This document shows, in pieces, positions 1 through 6,131 of a DNA stretch of 10,510 nucleotides (positions are counted from its first letter, which is position 1; each line of letters begins with the position of its first letter). The notes beneath the pieces are model-generated. The model did not search any database. It was given only the letters and a program-made list of their open reading frames with translations, and had not been told where the DNA came from. The translations under genes were made by a program, and so were the position numbers. Source of the DNA: CAYNUJ01 sp964573255 (GTDB taxonomy: Bacteria; Bacteroidota; Ignavibacteria; Ignavibacteriales; Melioribacteraceae); the NCBI GenBank assembly GCA_964573255.1, contig CAZNJB010000066.1, positions 1 through 10,510 of the forward strand. The letters are read 5' to 3'.

Positions 1-389
1 TTGCAAAGGAATTGGAAGCGAAACTATTTGAAGACGGAAAAATCGTTTATTTCCTTGGCATCGGCAATGTTAAATACGGTATCGATGCCGATATATCAAA
101 AAATAATAACAGAGAAGAGCATCTCAGAAGACTTGCGGAAGTAGCACATATAATGCTCGATTCCGGCACTATTCTTATTGTTACCGCCCGAGAACTTAGT
201 CAAGATGATTTGGAAATTATTAAAACGATTGTAAATCCCGAAAAAATTGAAACCGTTTGGGTAGGAGAGGATTTAACTACCGATATTGCACTGGATCTGA
301 GAGTTCCGGGGAAAATTGATATACATGAGTCGGTGAATATGTTAAAGAACAGATTGTATGAAAAAGGTGTGATTTTTAGGCCGTGGTAA
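1..389 (+). CDS. C-terminal part of an adenylylsulfate (APS) kinase-like domain protein, cut by the window edge
   Basis: The reading frame is already open at the first base and reads A-K-E-L-E-A-K-L-F, the usual continuation after the P-loop of APS kinases, so the TTG at 12 is not the true start and the P-loop lies off the window. The segment R-E-E-H-L-R-R-L-A-E-V-A-H-I-M-L-D-S-G (residues 34-52 counted from the TTG) matches the APS kinase helix and strand pattern well. Two things are odd. The APS-kinase DGDN-V-R motif reads G-I-G-N-V-K. The later region that normally carries the mobile lid and the N-F-T-G-I-D stretch is largely missing. The visible part therefore looks like a catalytically degenerate kinase domain, possibly the tail of a CysN/CysC-type sulfate-activation fusion. 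In the family this activity makes PAPS, the sulfate donor for sulfotransferases, and one is encoded at 7051-8067. Family assignment is fairly firm; the exact protein is unknown because its front is missing. Confidence 0.72.
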   Translation, partial: AKELEAKLFEDGKIVYFLGIGNVKYGIDADISKNNNREEHLRRLAEVAHIMLDSGTILIVTARELSQDDLEIIKTIVNPEKIETVWVGEDLTTDIALDLRVPGKIDIHESVNMLKNRLYEKGVIFRPW

Positions 390-444
390 AGAAGTCAAGT
401 TCAAAGGAAAAAGTAAAAAGTAAATAGTAGGAAATATTTAAATT

Positions 445-501
445 CTGTGTTAATCTGTGGTTAAAAGGAAGAAATCACAGATGCGCACAGATTAAACACA
501 G
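445..501. repeat. Imperfect inverted repeat with CACAGAT units
   Basis: The left arm CTGTGTTAATCTGTG (445-459) and the right arm CACAGATTAAACACAG (486-501) are reverse complements apart from one extra base, with a 26-base loop. The unit CACAGAT occurs three times (476, 486, 497). It could fold as a hairpin in RNA and so help separate transcription of the gene ending at 389 from fcl. There is no T-run directly after it, so a classical terminator is not supported. Confidence 0.55.
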
Positions 502-528
502 ATTGTTAAAAATATTTTATTCTTTTTT

Positions 529-597
529 GAATTTATCATTTACAATTTATCATTTTGAGTTTTGAATTTCGCATTTTGAATTTTGATTTTTGAATTC
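529..597. repeat. AT-rich filler repeat (TTTATCATTT / TTTTGAATTT units)
   Basis: Two copies of AATTTATCATTT (starting 530 and 544) are followed by several TTTTGAATTT-like units. The 13-base string AATTTATCATTTT (544-556) occurs in reverse complement inside gmd at 3398-3410, within that gene's extra segment. Read on the minus strand this block encodes N-D-K-L and Q-N-x-K-type peptides, as does the gmd segment (K-N-D-K-L-Q-I). Confidence 0.6.
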
Positions 598-759
598 TGT
601 ATAATTGTCGCTAATGATACGGGTATAGGGTATAAGGGAACCTGAGATTTTGAGACGTTGTGACAATGAGAAGATGAGATACCGGGAGGATGAGATGTTG
701 CAGTCTTTCGGCCGGGTTTTGTTACAGCTTTACAATCAGCCAATCAAGATGATCCCATG

Positions 760-789
760 CAATCATGCATCCATTCAATCATGCATGAT
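760..789. repeat. CAATCATGCAT direct repeat with a 12-bp palindrome
   Basis: CAATCATGCAT occurs at 760-770 and 776-786, a 16-base period. The second copy runs into the perfect palindrome ATCATGCATGAT (778-789). The 13-base string CATTCAATCATGC (772-784) recurs exactly and in the same orientation within gmd (3515-3527). A short operator cannot be excluded, but sharing with a coding region argues for a dispersed repeat. Confidence 0.5.
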
Positions 790-849
790 AGTATCGAATT
801 AATACGTACAATTTTTAATTTTGCATTTCTAATTTTTAATTGAGCACTT

Positions 850-1833
850 ATGTTAGATAAAAATTCCAAAATCTATATTGCCGGACATCGCGGAATGGTT
901 GGTTCTGCCATAATAAGGAAGTTTGAAGCTGAAAGCTATTCAAATATTATTGTCAGAACTAAAGCTGAACTTGATTTAACAAACCAGACTGATGTAAATA
1001 ATTTTTTCGCAAACGAAAAACCAGAATATGTTATTATCGCTGCCGCCAAGGTCGGCGGTATATTAGCTAACAACACATTCCGGGCTGAATTCATTTATGA
1101 TAATTTAATGATAGAAGCTAACATTATTGATGCTGCATATAAAAATGGAGTAAAAAAGTTGTTGTTTCTCGGTAGCTCTTGTATATACCCTAAATTAGCA
1201 CCACAACCTTTAAAAGAGGAATATCTGCTCTCTGGTTATTTAGAATACACAAATGAACCTTATGCCATTGCTAAAATAGCCGGAATAAAGATGTGTGAGA
1301 ATTATTTTAAACAATACGGCTCGAACTTCTTTTCCGTAATGCCTACTAATCTTTACGGACCAAATGACAACTTTAATCTAGAGACAAGCCATGTTTTACC
1401 GGCGCTTATTCGCAAAATACACGAAGCTAAAATAGGTAAAAAGGATAAAGTAAAAAGTAAAAAGTATGTTGAGGTTTGGGGGTCGGGGAAACCGAAACGT
1501 GAGTTCCTATATGTAGATGATTTGGCGGATGCGATATTTTATTTAATGAACAAAATTGAAGCGAAAGATTTGTATGAAAAGGGAATAACACATATAAACA
1601 TCGGCACAGGAGAAGATTTATCCATTGCTGAATTAGTGGAAATTATATCAAAGGTAGTAGGTTTTGACGGCGAAATAAAATACGACAATTCCAAACCCGA
1701 TGGTACTCCAAGAAAATTGATGGATGTTTCCAGAATCCACGAACTCGGTTGGCGTCATAAGACCAGCCTCGAAGAAGGGATTAGGAAGGCGTATGAGTGG
1801 TATCTAAAGAGCGAGGAGAAGTATAAAAATTAG
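850..1833 (+). CDS. fcl: GDP-L-fucose synthase
   Basis: This enzyme (WcaG family, extended SDR) epimerises and reduces GDP-4-keto-6-deoxy-mannose to GDP-L-fucose with NADPH in the cytoplasm. The protein has 327 residues, close to the family's usual 310-325. It begins with the Rossmann signature A-G-H-R-G-M-V-G-S-A (11-20), and K-V-G-G-I-L-A-N-N (67-75) is typical of the family. The active-site elements are present: G-S-S-C-I-Y-P (108-114), Y138 and K142 of Y-x-x-x-K, and H181 in T-S-H-V-L-P-A-L. The start at 850 gives the expected N-terminus, and the ATG has no clear Shine-Dalgarno. One oddity is a lysine-rich stretch, I-G-K-K-D-K-V-K-S-K-K-Y (195-206), where homologues have a shorter link before V-W-G-S-G-x-P-x-R-E-F-L; its DNA is the AAAGTAAAAAGT repeat of the upstream spacer. 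Its pathway partner gmd lies downstream, split off by a four-helix-bundle gene. Confidence 0.95.
   Translation: MLDKNSKIYIAGHRGMVGSAIIRKFEAESYSNIIVRTKAELDLTNQTDVNNFFANEKPEYVIIAAAKVGGILANNTFRAEFIYDNLMIEANIIDAAYKNGVKKLLFLGSSCIYPKLAPQPLKEEYLLSGYLEYTNEPYAIAKIAGIKMCENYFKQYGSNFFSVMPTNLYGPNDNFNLETSHVLPALIRKIHEAKIGKKDKVKSKKYVEVWGSGKPKREFLYVDDLADAIFYLMNKIEAKDLYEKGITHINIGTGEDLSIAELVEIISKVVGFDGEIKYDNSKPDGTPRKLMDVSRIHELGWRHKTSLEEGIRKAYEWYLKSEEKYKN
1434..1466 (+). repeat. In-frame AAAGTAAAAAGT micro-repeat inside fcl
   Basis: AAAGTAAAAAGTAAA at 1447-1461 is identical to 410-424 in the spacer, in the same orientation. It codes for part of the lysine-rich segment that looks extra compared with remembered GDP-fucose synthases. 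The reading frame is kept. The sequence is simple, so chance similarity through lysine codons cannot be ruled out. Confidence 0.45.
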
Positions 1834-1853
1834 GGCTGAAAGAGTAGATTGTA

Positions 1854-2449
1854 TGGATGTATGATTGTATGGGGGTGATAGACTGATAGATGAAGTAAGA
1901 GTAAATAGAAATAAAAACATTAATCGGGGCTATAGAAAACTTGAGGTATGGAAGGAAGCAATAGACTTGTTTGTATTTGTTAAGGAAAAATTGAATAGTA
2001 TGAGTACAATTTCATATAAGGTGAAAGCTCAAATTGAGGATTCAGTTTTCTCTGTTCATTCAAATATAGCTGAAGGTCATTGCCGTAGATTTTTAAAAGA
2101 AAATATCCAATTTAATACAATCGCTCTGGCTTCATTGGGTGAAAATTATAGCCAGATATTTGCATTATTATCTTCAGGCGATATAGACAAAGAATGGTTT
2201 GATCTCTATGACGAAAAACATTATTCATTGGAAAACAAACTTTTAAAACTGAATAAATCTTTTATCGATAAATTAAAAAATAATGAAGAATGGCATCAAG
2301 ATTATTGATAAATATAAGATCACCTCATACAACCATACTAAAATAATGATGAAAATCATTTCATACATTTATACAAATGAACTATTTAATAGAATTAGAC
2401 ACTAAAATATCAGTTAACAAAAAATAATTTTTGATTTTTCATACATCCA
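1854..2449. repeat. Inverted repeats around the four-helix-bundle gene
   Basis: TGGATGTATGA (1854-1864) and its exact reverse complement TCATACATCCA (2439-2449) enclose the four-helix-bundle gene. The surroundings hold more of the same: GTATG units on the left (1851-1871), and CATAC units on the right at 2325-2338, 2361-2374 and 2484-2490, all in opposite sense to the left side. This could mark the limits of an inserted cassette between fcl and gmd. Each match is short and low in complexity, no target duplication was found, and mobility is not demonstrated. Confidence 0.35.
1865..2308 (+). CDS. Four-helix bundle protein of the 23S rRNA intervening-sequence (S23) family
   Basis: From Y-R-K-L-E-V-W-K-E-A-I-D-L onward the protein matches the family called four-helix bundle, S23 or IVS-encoded protein: R-K-L-x-V-W-x-x-A near the start, then S-N-I-A-E-G (about residues 67-72) and I-A-L-A-S-L-G-E (about 86-93). 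Such genes were first found in intervening sequences of 23S rRNA and occur scattered in many AT-rich FCB genomes. They are structurally related to the Avd accessory protein of diversity-generating retroelements. Function is unknown, and nucleic-acid binding is only suggested by that relative. The start is uncertain: the TTG at 1865 extends the frame, the CTG at 1883 lies close behind a GGGGGTGA stretch, and no in-frame ATG precedes the conserved core. It interrupts an otherwise consecutive fcl-gmd pair and is probably a passenger rather than a sugar-pathway enzyme. Confidence 0.8.
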   Translation: MYGGDRLIDEVRVNRNKNINRGYRKLEVWKEAIDLFVFVKEKLNSMSTISYKVKAQIEDSVFSVHSNIAEGHCRRFLKENIQFNTIALASLGENYSQIFALLSSGDIDKEWFDLYDEKHYSLENKLLKLNKSFIDKLKNNEEWHQDY

Positions 2450-2523
2450 AACAGAAATTCAATTGTATATGCGATTCATATAATCATACAAAAATACAAT
2501 ATGACAACTAATTTCAGGATATT
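2309..2523. other. AT-rich spacer with CATAC repeats before gmd
   Basis: This 215-base stretch shows no gene. It contains four CATAC-type units (2325-2338, 2361-2374, 2439-2449, 2484-2490), the right-hand counterpart of the GTATG units before the four-helix-bundle gene. No clear promoter or terminator is visible. Confidence 0.5.
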
Positions 2524-3714
2524 ATGAGCACTAAAAAAGCACTTATTACGGGCATAACCGGACAGGATGGTAGCTACCTTACCGAGATATTACTTGAAAA
2601 AGGTTACGAAGTTCACGGTATTATTCGTCGCAGCAGTTCTTTTAACACTGCAAGAATTGACCATCTATACAATAATCCAGAAATATATGGTAAAAAATTA
2701 TTTTTGCATTACGGTGATTTGGTTGATACAAGCAGTTTGAATCGTCTCCTGGAGAAAATCGAACCTGACGAAATATATAATTTAGCAGCTCAGTCACACG
2801 TAAAAGTTTCTTTTGAAATACCCGATTATACTGCGCAAGTTGATGCTCTTGGCACTTTGCGTTTTCTTGATGCAATTCGTGAAACGGGACTCGACAGAAA
2901 GGTTAAATTTTATCAAGCGTCTACGTCTGAGCTATACGGTAAAGTTCAAGAAGTACCGCAAGATGAAAATACTCCTTTTTATCCTCGCTCTCCTTATGGT
3001 GTGGCTAAATTATATGCGTATTGGATAATAAAAAATTACCGAGAGGCATATAATTTATTTGCTGTTAACGGTATTCTGTTCAACCACGAGTCTCCAAGAC
3101 GCGGTGAAACATTTGTTACACGGAAAATAACAATGGCGGCGGCACGAATAGCTTTAGGACTACAAGATAAACTTTATCTCGGTAACTTAAACGCAAAACG
3201 CGATTGGGGGTACGCTCCTGAATATTGCGAAGGTATGTGGAGAATGCTGCAATATAATGAACCGGAAGATTTCGTTCTTGCAACCGGCGAAACCCACACC
3301 GTCCGAGAATTCTGCGAATTAGCTTTCGGTGAACTAGGAATAGAACTCGAATGGATCGGTGAAAACGAAAACGAAAAAGGAATCGTTGCCGCAATTAAAA
3401 ATGATAAATTACAAATTCTAAAAGAAAAACAAAACAAAGAATCAACTTCGTCCAACAATCATTCAATTTTATCCGCCGAATCCCTACATGATCGGGAGAA
3501 GGCCGACATTCAATCATTCAATCATGCGCTGCCTGCTATTGGCGCTGTTATTATTGAAGTTAATTCAAAATATTATCGTCCTACAGAAGTTGATCTCCTG
3601 ATCGGTAATCCCGCAAAAGCAAAAGAAAAATTGAGGTGGGAAGCTGAAACAAAGCTAAAAGAACTTGTGAGTAAAATGATGAGAAACGATTTATTACAAT
3701 TATTAAAACTCTAA
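2524..3714 (+). CDS. gmd: GDP-mannose 4,6-dehydratase with an unusual internal insertion
   Basis: This cytoplasmic enzyme converts GDP-D-mannose to GDP-4-keto-6-deoxy-D-mannose, the substrate of fcl. It starts M-S-T-K-K-A-L-I-T-G-I-T-G-Q-D-G-S-Y-L, the family's NADP-binding signature (G10, G13, G16). The catalytic set is intact: T134 and E136 in S-T-S-E-L-Y-G, plus Y158 and K162 in Y-G-V-A-K. The family hallmarks N-H-E-S-P-R-R-G (187-194), R-D-W-G-Y-A-P-E-Y (226-234) and Y-R-P-T-E-V-D-L-L-x-G (351-361) are also present. At 396 residues it is longer than the usual 340-375. The surplus, about 38 residues, lies between N-E-K-G-I-V (283-288) and V-I-I-E-V-N (342-347), near the C-terminal substrate-binding part. 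It is a hydrophilic segment without family similarity whose DNA resembles the spacer repeats. The ATG has only a weak upstream SD. The flippase gene follows after 8 bases, so the two are probably co-transcribed. Confidence 0.95.
   Translation: MSTKKALITGITGQDGSYLTEILLEKGYEVHGIIRRSSSFNTARIDHLYNNPEIYGKKLFLHYGDLVDTSSLNRLLEKIEPDEIYNLAAQSHVKVSFEIPDYTAQVDALGTLRFLDAIRETGLDRKVKFYQASTSELYGKVQEVPQDENTPFYPRSPYGVAKLYAYWIIKNYREAYNLFAVNGILFNHESPRRGETFVTRKITMAAARIALGLQDKLYLGNLNAKRDWGYAPEYCEGMWRMLQYNEPEDFVLATGETHTVREFCELAFGELGIELEWIGENENEKGIVAAIKNDKLQILKEKQNKESTSSNNHSILSAESLHDREKADIQSFNHALPAIGAVIIEVNSKYYRPTEVDLLIGNPAKAKEKLRWEAETKLKELVSKMMRNDLLQLLKL
3397..3534 (+). repeat. Repeat-derived in-frame insertion within gmd
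   Basis: This segment encodes the non-homologous part of the dehydratase (about residues 292-337). It contains AAAATGATAAATT (3398-3410), the reverse complement of spacer positions 544-556, and CATTCAATCATGC (3515-3527), identical to spacer positions 772-784. Two separate spacer motifs in one family-foreign segment make an inserted filler repeat more likely than drift. The frame stays open through the whole segment. Confidence 0.6.
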
Positions 3715-3722
3715 ACCGATAG

Positions 3723-5039
3723 ATGACGATTACGTTAAATAAATTACTCAATAAGATCGGTATTGCGCCAAGTAAATCAATAAATGATACTATATATACG
3801 TTTTTTGTTAGAGCAAGCGGTATTGTTATTGGAACACTAATTAGTATTTTTTTAGGTAGGACTTTAGGAGCGAAAGGATTAGGCATAATTAGCCTTACAA
3901 ACCAAATTATTGGAATTTTATTGATGTTTAGTTTGCTGGGTATTCCAACAGTTGTTGTTAAGGAAGTTTCTATTGCATTTAGTAGAAAGGATTGGTCGCA
4001 TGCTAATTCTGTAATTGCAACCAGCCTTAAAATAAATAGCGTTTGGGGTATAGCTTTGATTATTGCTGGTTATTTTTTTATTCCTTATGCTGTTACAAAT
4101 ATTTTCCAAGAACCGTTATTAGAATTACCGTTGAAAATTGCATTGTTTGCAATGTTGTTCCAAATATTTACTAGCATTTTTACTTCTGCAATAAATGGTT
4201 ATAGAAAAATTTGGCAGAGTAGTTTGGGCAATAATACAGCAAGTTTATTTATAGTAATTATTCTTTTACTTTTCCAATATTTCTTAAATTACCATATTAC
4301 TGTTGTTATGGTGATTTGGGACTATGCTATTTCGAGAGTTTTTGTTACAATAATTCTGGGAATTTATTGGAAAATAATCCATCATTCGTCAAATAACAAA
4401 AAATTTATACATAAACCAATTTTAAAAGTAGCTTTGCCGTTATTATTTGCACAAGCTACAAGTATAATTGCAAATAGCGCCGATGTAATTATGATTGGTT
4501 GGTTAATGAGTGCAAAAGATGTCGGATTATATTCCGTGGCAGCTAAAATAGCTATAATTTCAACAATATTTTTACAAGTAACTAATGCTGTAATTGCTCC
4601 TAAAGTTGCAGCGATGTATGCAGAAAATAAGATTAAAGAAATTGAAAAGGTTGTGCAGCGAGTAACAAAGTATTTGACAATTATAGGAATAGCAATTTTT
4701 ATGTTAATTATTATGACGGGGCAATTTGTTTTGTTAATATGGGGTGAAGAATTTCGTGTTTCTTATTTTGCATTAATTATTTTGAGTTTTGGAAATTTTA
4801 TTAATGTTTCTTCAGGTGCATTGGGGCTAATATTAACTATGTGTGGCCAAGAGAGAATTTTTAGCATTATAATTTTTTTTACCGCGATTATTAATATTGT
4901 TTTAAACTACTCTTTAATACCAAGTATAGGAGTAAATGGAGCAGCTATGGCAACCGCTGTAACTTTAATAACAGGAAATTTACTTGGTGCATATTTTGTG
5001 AAAAAGAAAGTAAATATTTCAATCATAAAGCTGAGTTAA
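3723..5039 (+). CDS. Wzx-type polysaccharide flippase
   Basis: This is an integral inner-membrane protein of 438 residues, made almost entirely of hydrophobic helices with short charged loops, as in the MATE/MOP-superfamily oligosaccharide flippases (Wzx/RfbX). Such proteins move undecaprenyl-diphosphate-linked repeat units to the periplasmic face. After a short cytoplasmic start, helices can be read at about 27-45, 57-78, 106-124, 136-156, 172-190, 193-216, 235-255, 268-292, 316-334, 346-371, 379-400 and 403-425, close to the expected 12. The early G-x-x-x-x-x-x-L-G-R-x-L-G-A-x-G-L-G pattern (37-54) and a late G-V-x-G-A-A-x-A-T (403-411) are typical of the family. The gene begins 8 bases after gmd, suggesting translational coupling. 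Its presence points to a Wzx/Wzy-type export route; no polymerase (Wzy) is visible in the window. The gene symbol is withheld because substrate and family branch cannot be told. Confidence 0.88.
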   Translation: MTITLNKLLNKIGIAPSKSINDTIYTFFVRASGIVIGTLISIFLGRTLGAKGLGIISLTNQIIGILLMFSLLGIPTVVVKEVSIAFSRKDWSHANSVIATSLKINSVWGIALIIAGYFFIPYAVTNIFQEPLLELPLKIALFAMLFQIFTSIFTSAINGYRKIWQSSLGNNTASLFIVIILLLFQYFLNYHITVVMVIWDYAISRVFVTIILGIYWKIIHHSSNNKKFIHKPILKVALPLLFAQATSIIANSADVIMIGWLMSAKDVGLYSVAAKIAIISTIFLQVTNAVIAPKVAAMYAENKIKEIEKVVQRVTKYLTIIGIAIFMLIIMTGQFVLLIWGEEFRVSYFALIILSFGNFINVSSGALGLILTMCGQERIFSIIIFFTAIINIVLNYSLIPSIGVNGAAMATAVTLITGNLLGAYFVKKKVNISIIKLS

Positions 5040-5151
5040 GTATTTGTTTAGAAAACATATTAAAAAATCTATCAAGCAACTTGTTTGTTTGACAATGAAA
5101 AATTAAATCTGTTACTCAATTAATTTGTTTAATTAAAAAGGTATTACATTT
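5040..5151. promoter_or_regulatory. AT-rich spacer, possible weak promoter for the glycosyltransferase set
   Basis: This is the largest gap among the downstream intact genes other than the pseudogene region. It contains a perfect TTGACA (5089-5094), but the hexamer at 17-18 bases spacing (around 5112-5118) is a poor match to TATAAT. AAAGG just before the ATG at 5152 could serve as ribosome-binding site. No strong terminator is seen. Confidence 0.25.
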
Positions 5152-6126
5152 ATGAAATCTATAATTATAACAACAATAAATGAAAAATCGAAGGGGATTG
5201 ATGAATTCCAAAAATTTAATGATTGGAATATCATTATTATTGGAGATGAAAAATCAAAAGAAATTGAAAATTCAAATAATCTTAATTTTTTTAATATAAA
5301 TGATCAAAAAAAATTAGGGTTTAGTGTTGTTGAATATTTGCCGTTTAATCATTATTCTAGAAAAAACATTGGATATTTATTAGCTTTAAAAAATAGTTCT
5401 ACTATAATATATGATACTGACGATGATAATATTCCATATTCAAATTGGGGAGTGGGGGAGTTTAAATGTAAAAGGTTAGTTGAAAATAATGGTAAATTTA
5501 TAAACATTTATAGTTATTTTTCAAATGAATATGTATGGCCTAGGGGCTTTCCATTAGATGAAATAAATTCTTCAAAAAAAATAGAACAAACAACAACGGA
5601 GCCAAAAAATATTGGTGTTTGGCAAGGGCTTGCTGATGGTGATACAGATGTTGATGCCATTTATAGACTAATAATTAGTAAAAACATAAAATTCAGCAAA
5701 AAAGGTAATGTTTACATAAAAGAAGGAGTTTATTGTCCATTTAATTCTCAGAATACATTTTGGAAAAAAGAAAGCATTGTTTTGGCGTATCTTCCTTCTT
5801 ATGTGAATTTTAGATGTACAGATATTATCCGGGGATATATCGCACAAAGAATTTTATGGGAAAGAGATAATCATTTAGGATTTATGAATGCAACTGTTTT
5901 TCAAGACAGAAATATTCATAATTTTATGAGTGATTTTAATGATGAAGTTTTTTGCTATCAAAACGTAAAAAAAATGATTAATATATTGGATAGTATAGCA
6001 TTAAAAGGTGATTATACTAGCGATTTATTTAAAGTCTATACTGCACTTGTTAAAGAAGGTTTATTAATAGATAAAGAATTGGAAATACTTAAGCATTGGT
6101 TAAAAAATATTGAAGAAATTGGATAA
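5152..6126 (+). CDS. STELLO/DUF288-like glycosyltransferase
   Basis: The protein (324 residues) resembles the DUF288/STELLO family, named from plant Golgi proteins that influence cellulose synthase and with scattered bacterial members. The matching core is L-P-F-N-H-Y-S-R-K-N-I-G-Y-L-L-A-L (63-79) followed by I-I-Y-D-T-D-D-D-N (85-93); the acidic D-T-D-D-D-N is a DxD-like metal and nucleotide-sugar site. Further family-like parts are W-P-R-G-F-P-L-D (129-136), D-V-D-A-I-Y-R-L (166-173), F-N-S-Q-N-T-F-W (197-204) and L-P-S-Y-V-N-F-R-C-T-D-I (214-225). There is no signal peptide or membrane segment, so it is likely cytoplasmic. Donor and acceptor are unknown. It starts the very AT-rich part of the locus and is followed by the next glycosyltransferase after 5 bases. 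Confidence 0.72.
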   Translation: MKSIIITTINEKSKGIDEFQKFNDWNIIIIGDEKSKEIENSNNLNFFNINDQKKLGFSVVEYLPFNHYSRKNIGYLLALKNSSTIIYDTDDDNIPYSNWGVGEFKCKRLVENNGKFINIYSYFSNEYVWPRGFPLDEINSSKKIEQTTTEPKNIGVWQGLADGDTDVDAIYRLIISKNIKFSKKGNVYIKEGVYCPFNSQNTFWKKESIVLAYLPSYVNFRCTDIIRGYIAQRILWERDNHLGFMNATVFQDRNIHNFMSDFNDEVFCYQNVKKMINILDSIALKGDYTSDLFKVYTALVKEGLLIDKELEILKHWLKNIEEIG

Positions 6127-6131
6127 ATAAC

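Larger units (their letters stand above)
390..849. other. Repeat-rich gene-free spacer before fcl
   Basis: No convincing gene is present. The stretch is a patchwork of short low-complexity motifs: AAAGTAAAAAGTAAA (410-424), an imperfect inverted pair built on CACAGATTAAACACAG (445-501), runs built from TTTATCATTT and TTTTGAATTT (529-597), a GAGAT/GAGACG-rich part (about 640-700) and CAATCATGCAT units (760-789). A minus-strand reading frame across 540-743 is merely the translation of these motifs. A sigma70-like pair (TTGAAT at 576-581, TATAAT at 600-605, 18-base spacer) exists but lies in low-complexity DNA 245 bases before fcl, so it is weak evidence for a promoter. The change of pathway across the spacer makes an fcl promoter somewhere here plausible. 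Confidence 0.6.

Noticed and set aside
445..501. Rho-independent terminator after the APS-kinase-like gene
   Set aside because: The stem is AT-rich and imperfect with a 26-base loop, and no T-run follows directly.
576..605. TTGAAT and TATAAT with an 18-base spacer as fcl promoter
   Set aside because: The boxes lie within repeated TTTTGAATTT units where such matches are expected by chance, and they are 245 bases from fcl. Mentioned only in the spacer description.
540..743. Minus-strand open frame of 67 codons in the spacer
   Set aside because: It is made of repeat translation (Q-N-x-K-I, Q-N-D-K-L) with no domain and no start signal, so it is treated as filler repeat, not a gene.
760..789. 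Start of a CRISPR-like or iteron array
   Set aside because: Only two short copies with a 5-base gap; no regular spacers, no cas genes and no replication gene.
1865..2308. Avd gene of a diversity-generating retroelement
   Set aside because: The family is related, but no reverse transcriptase and no template/variable repeat pair is visible in the window.
3116..3458. Minus-strand open frames of 92 and 94 codons opposite gmd
   Set aside because: They lie fully antisense to a well-supported gene, overlap each other and have no recognisable motif.
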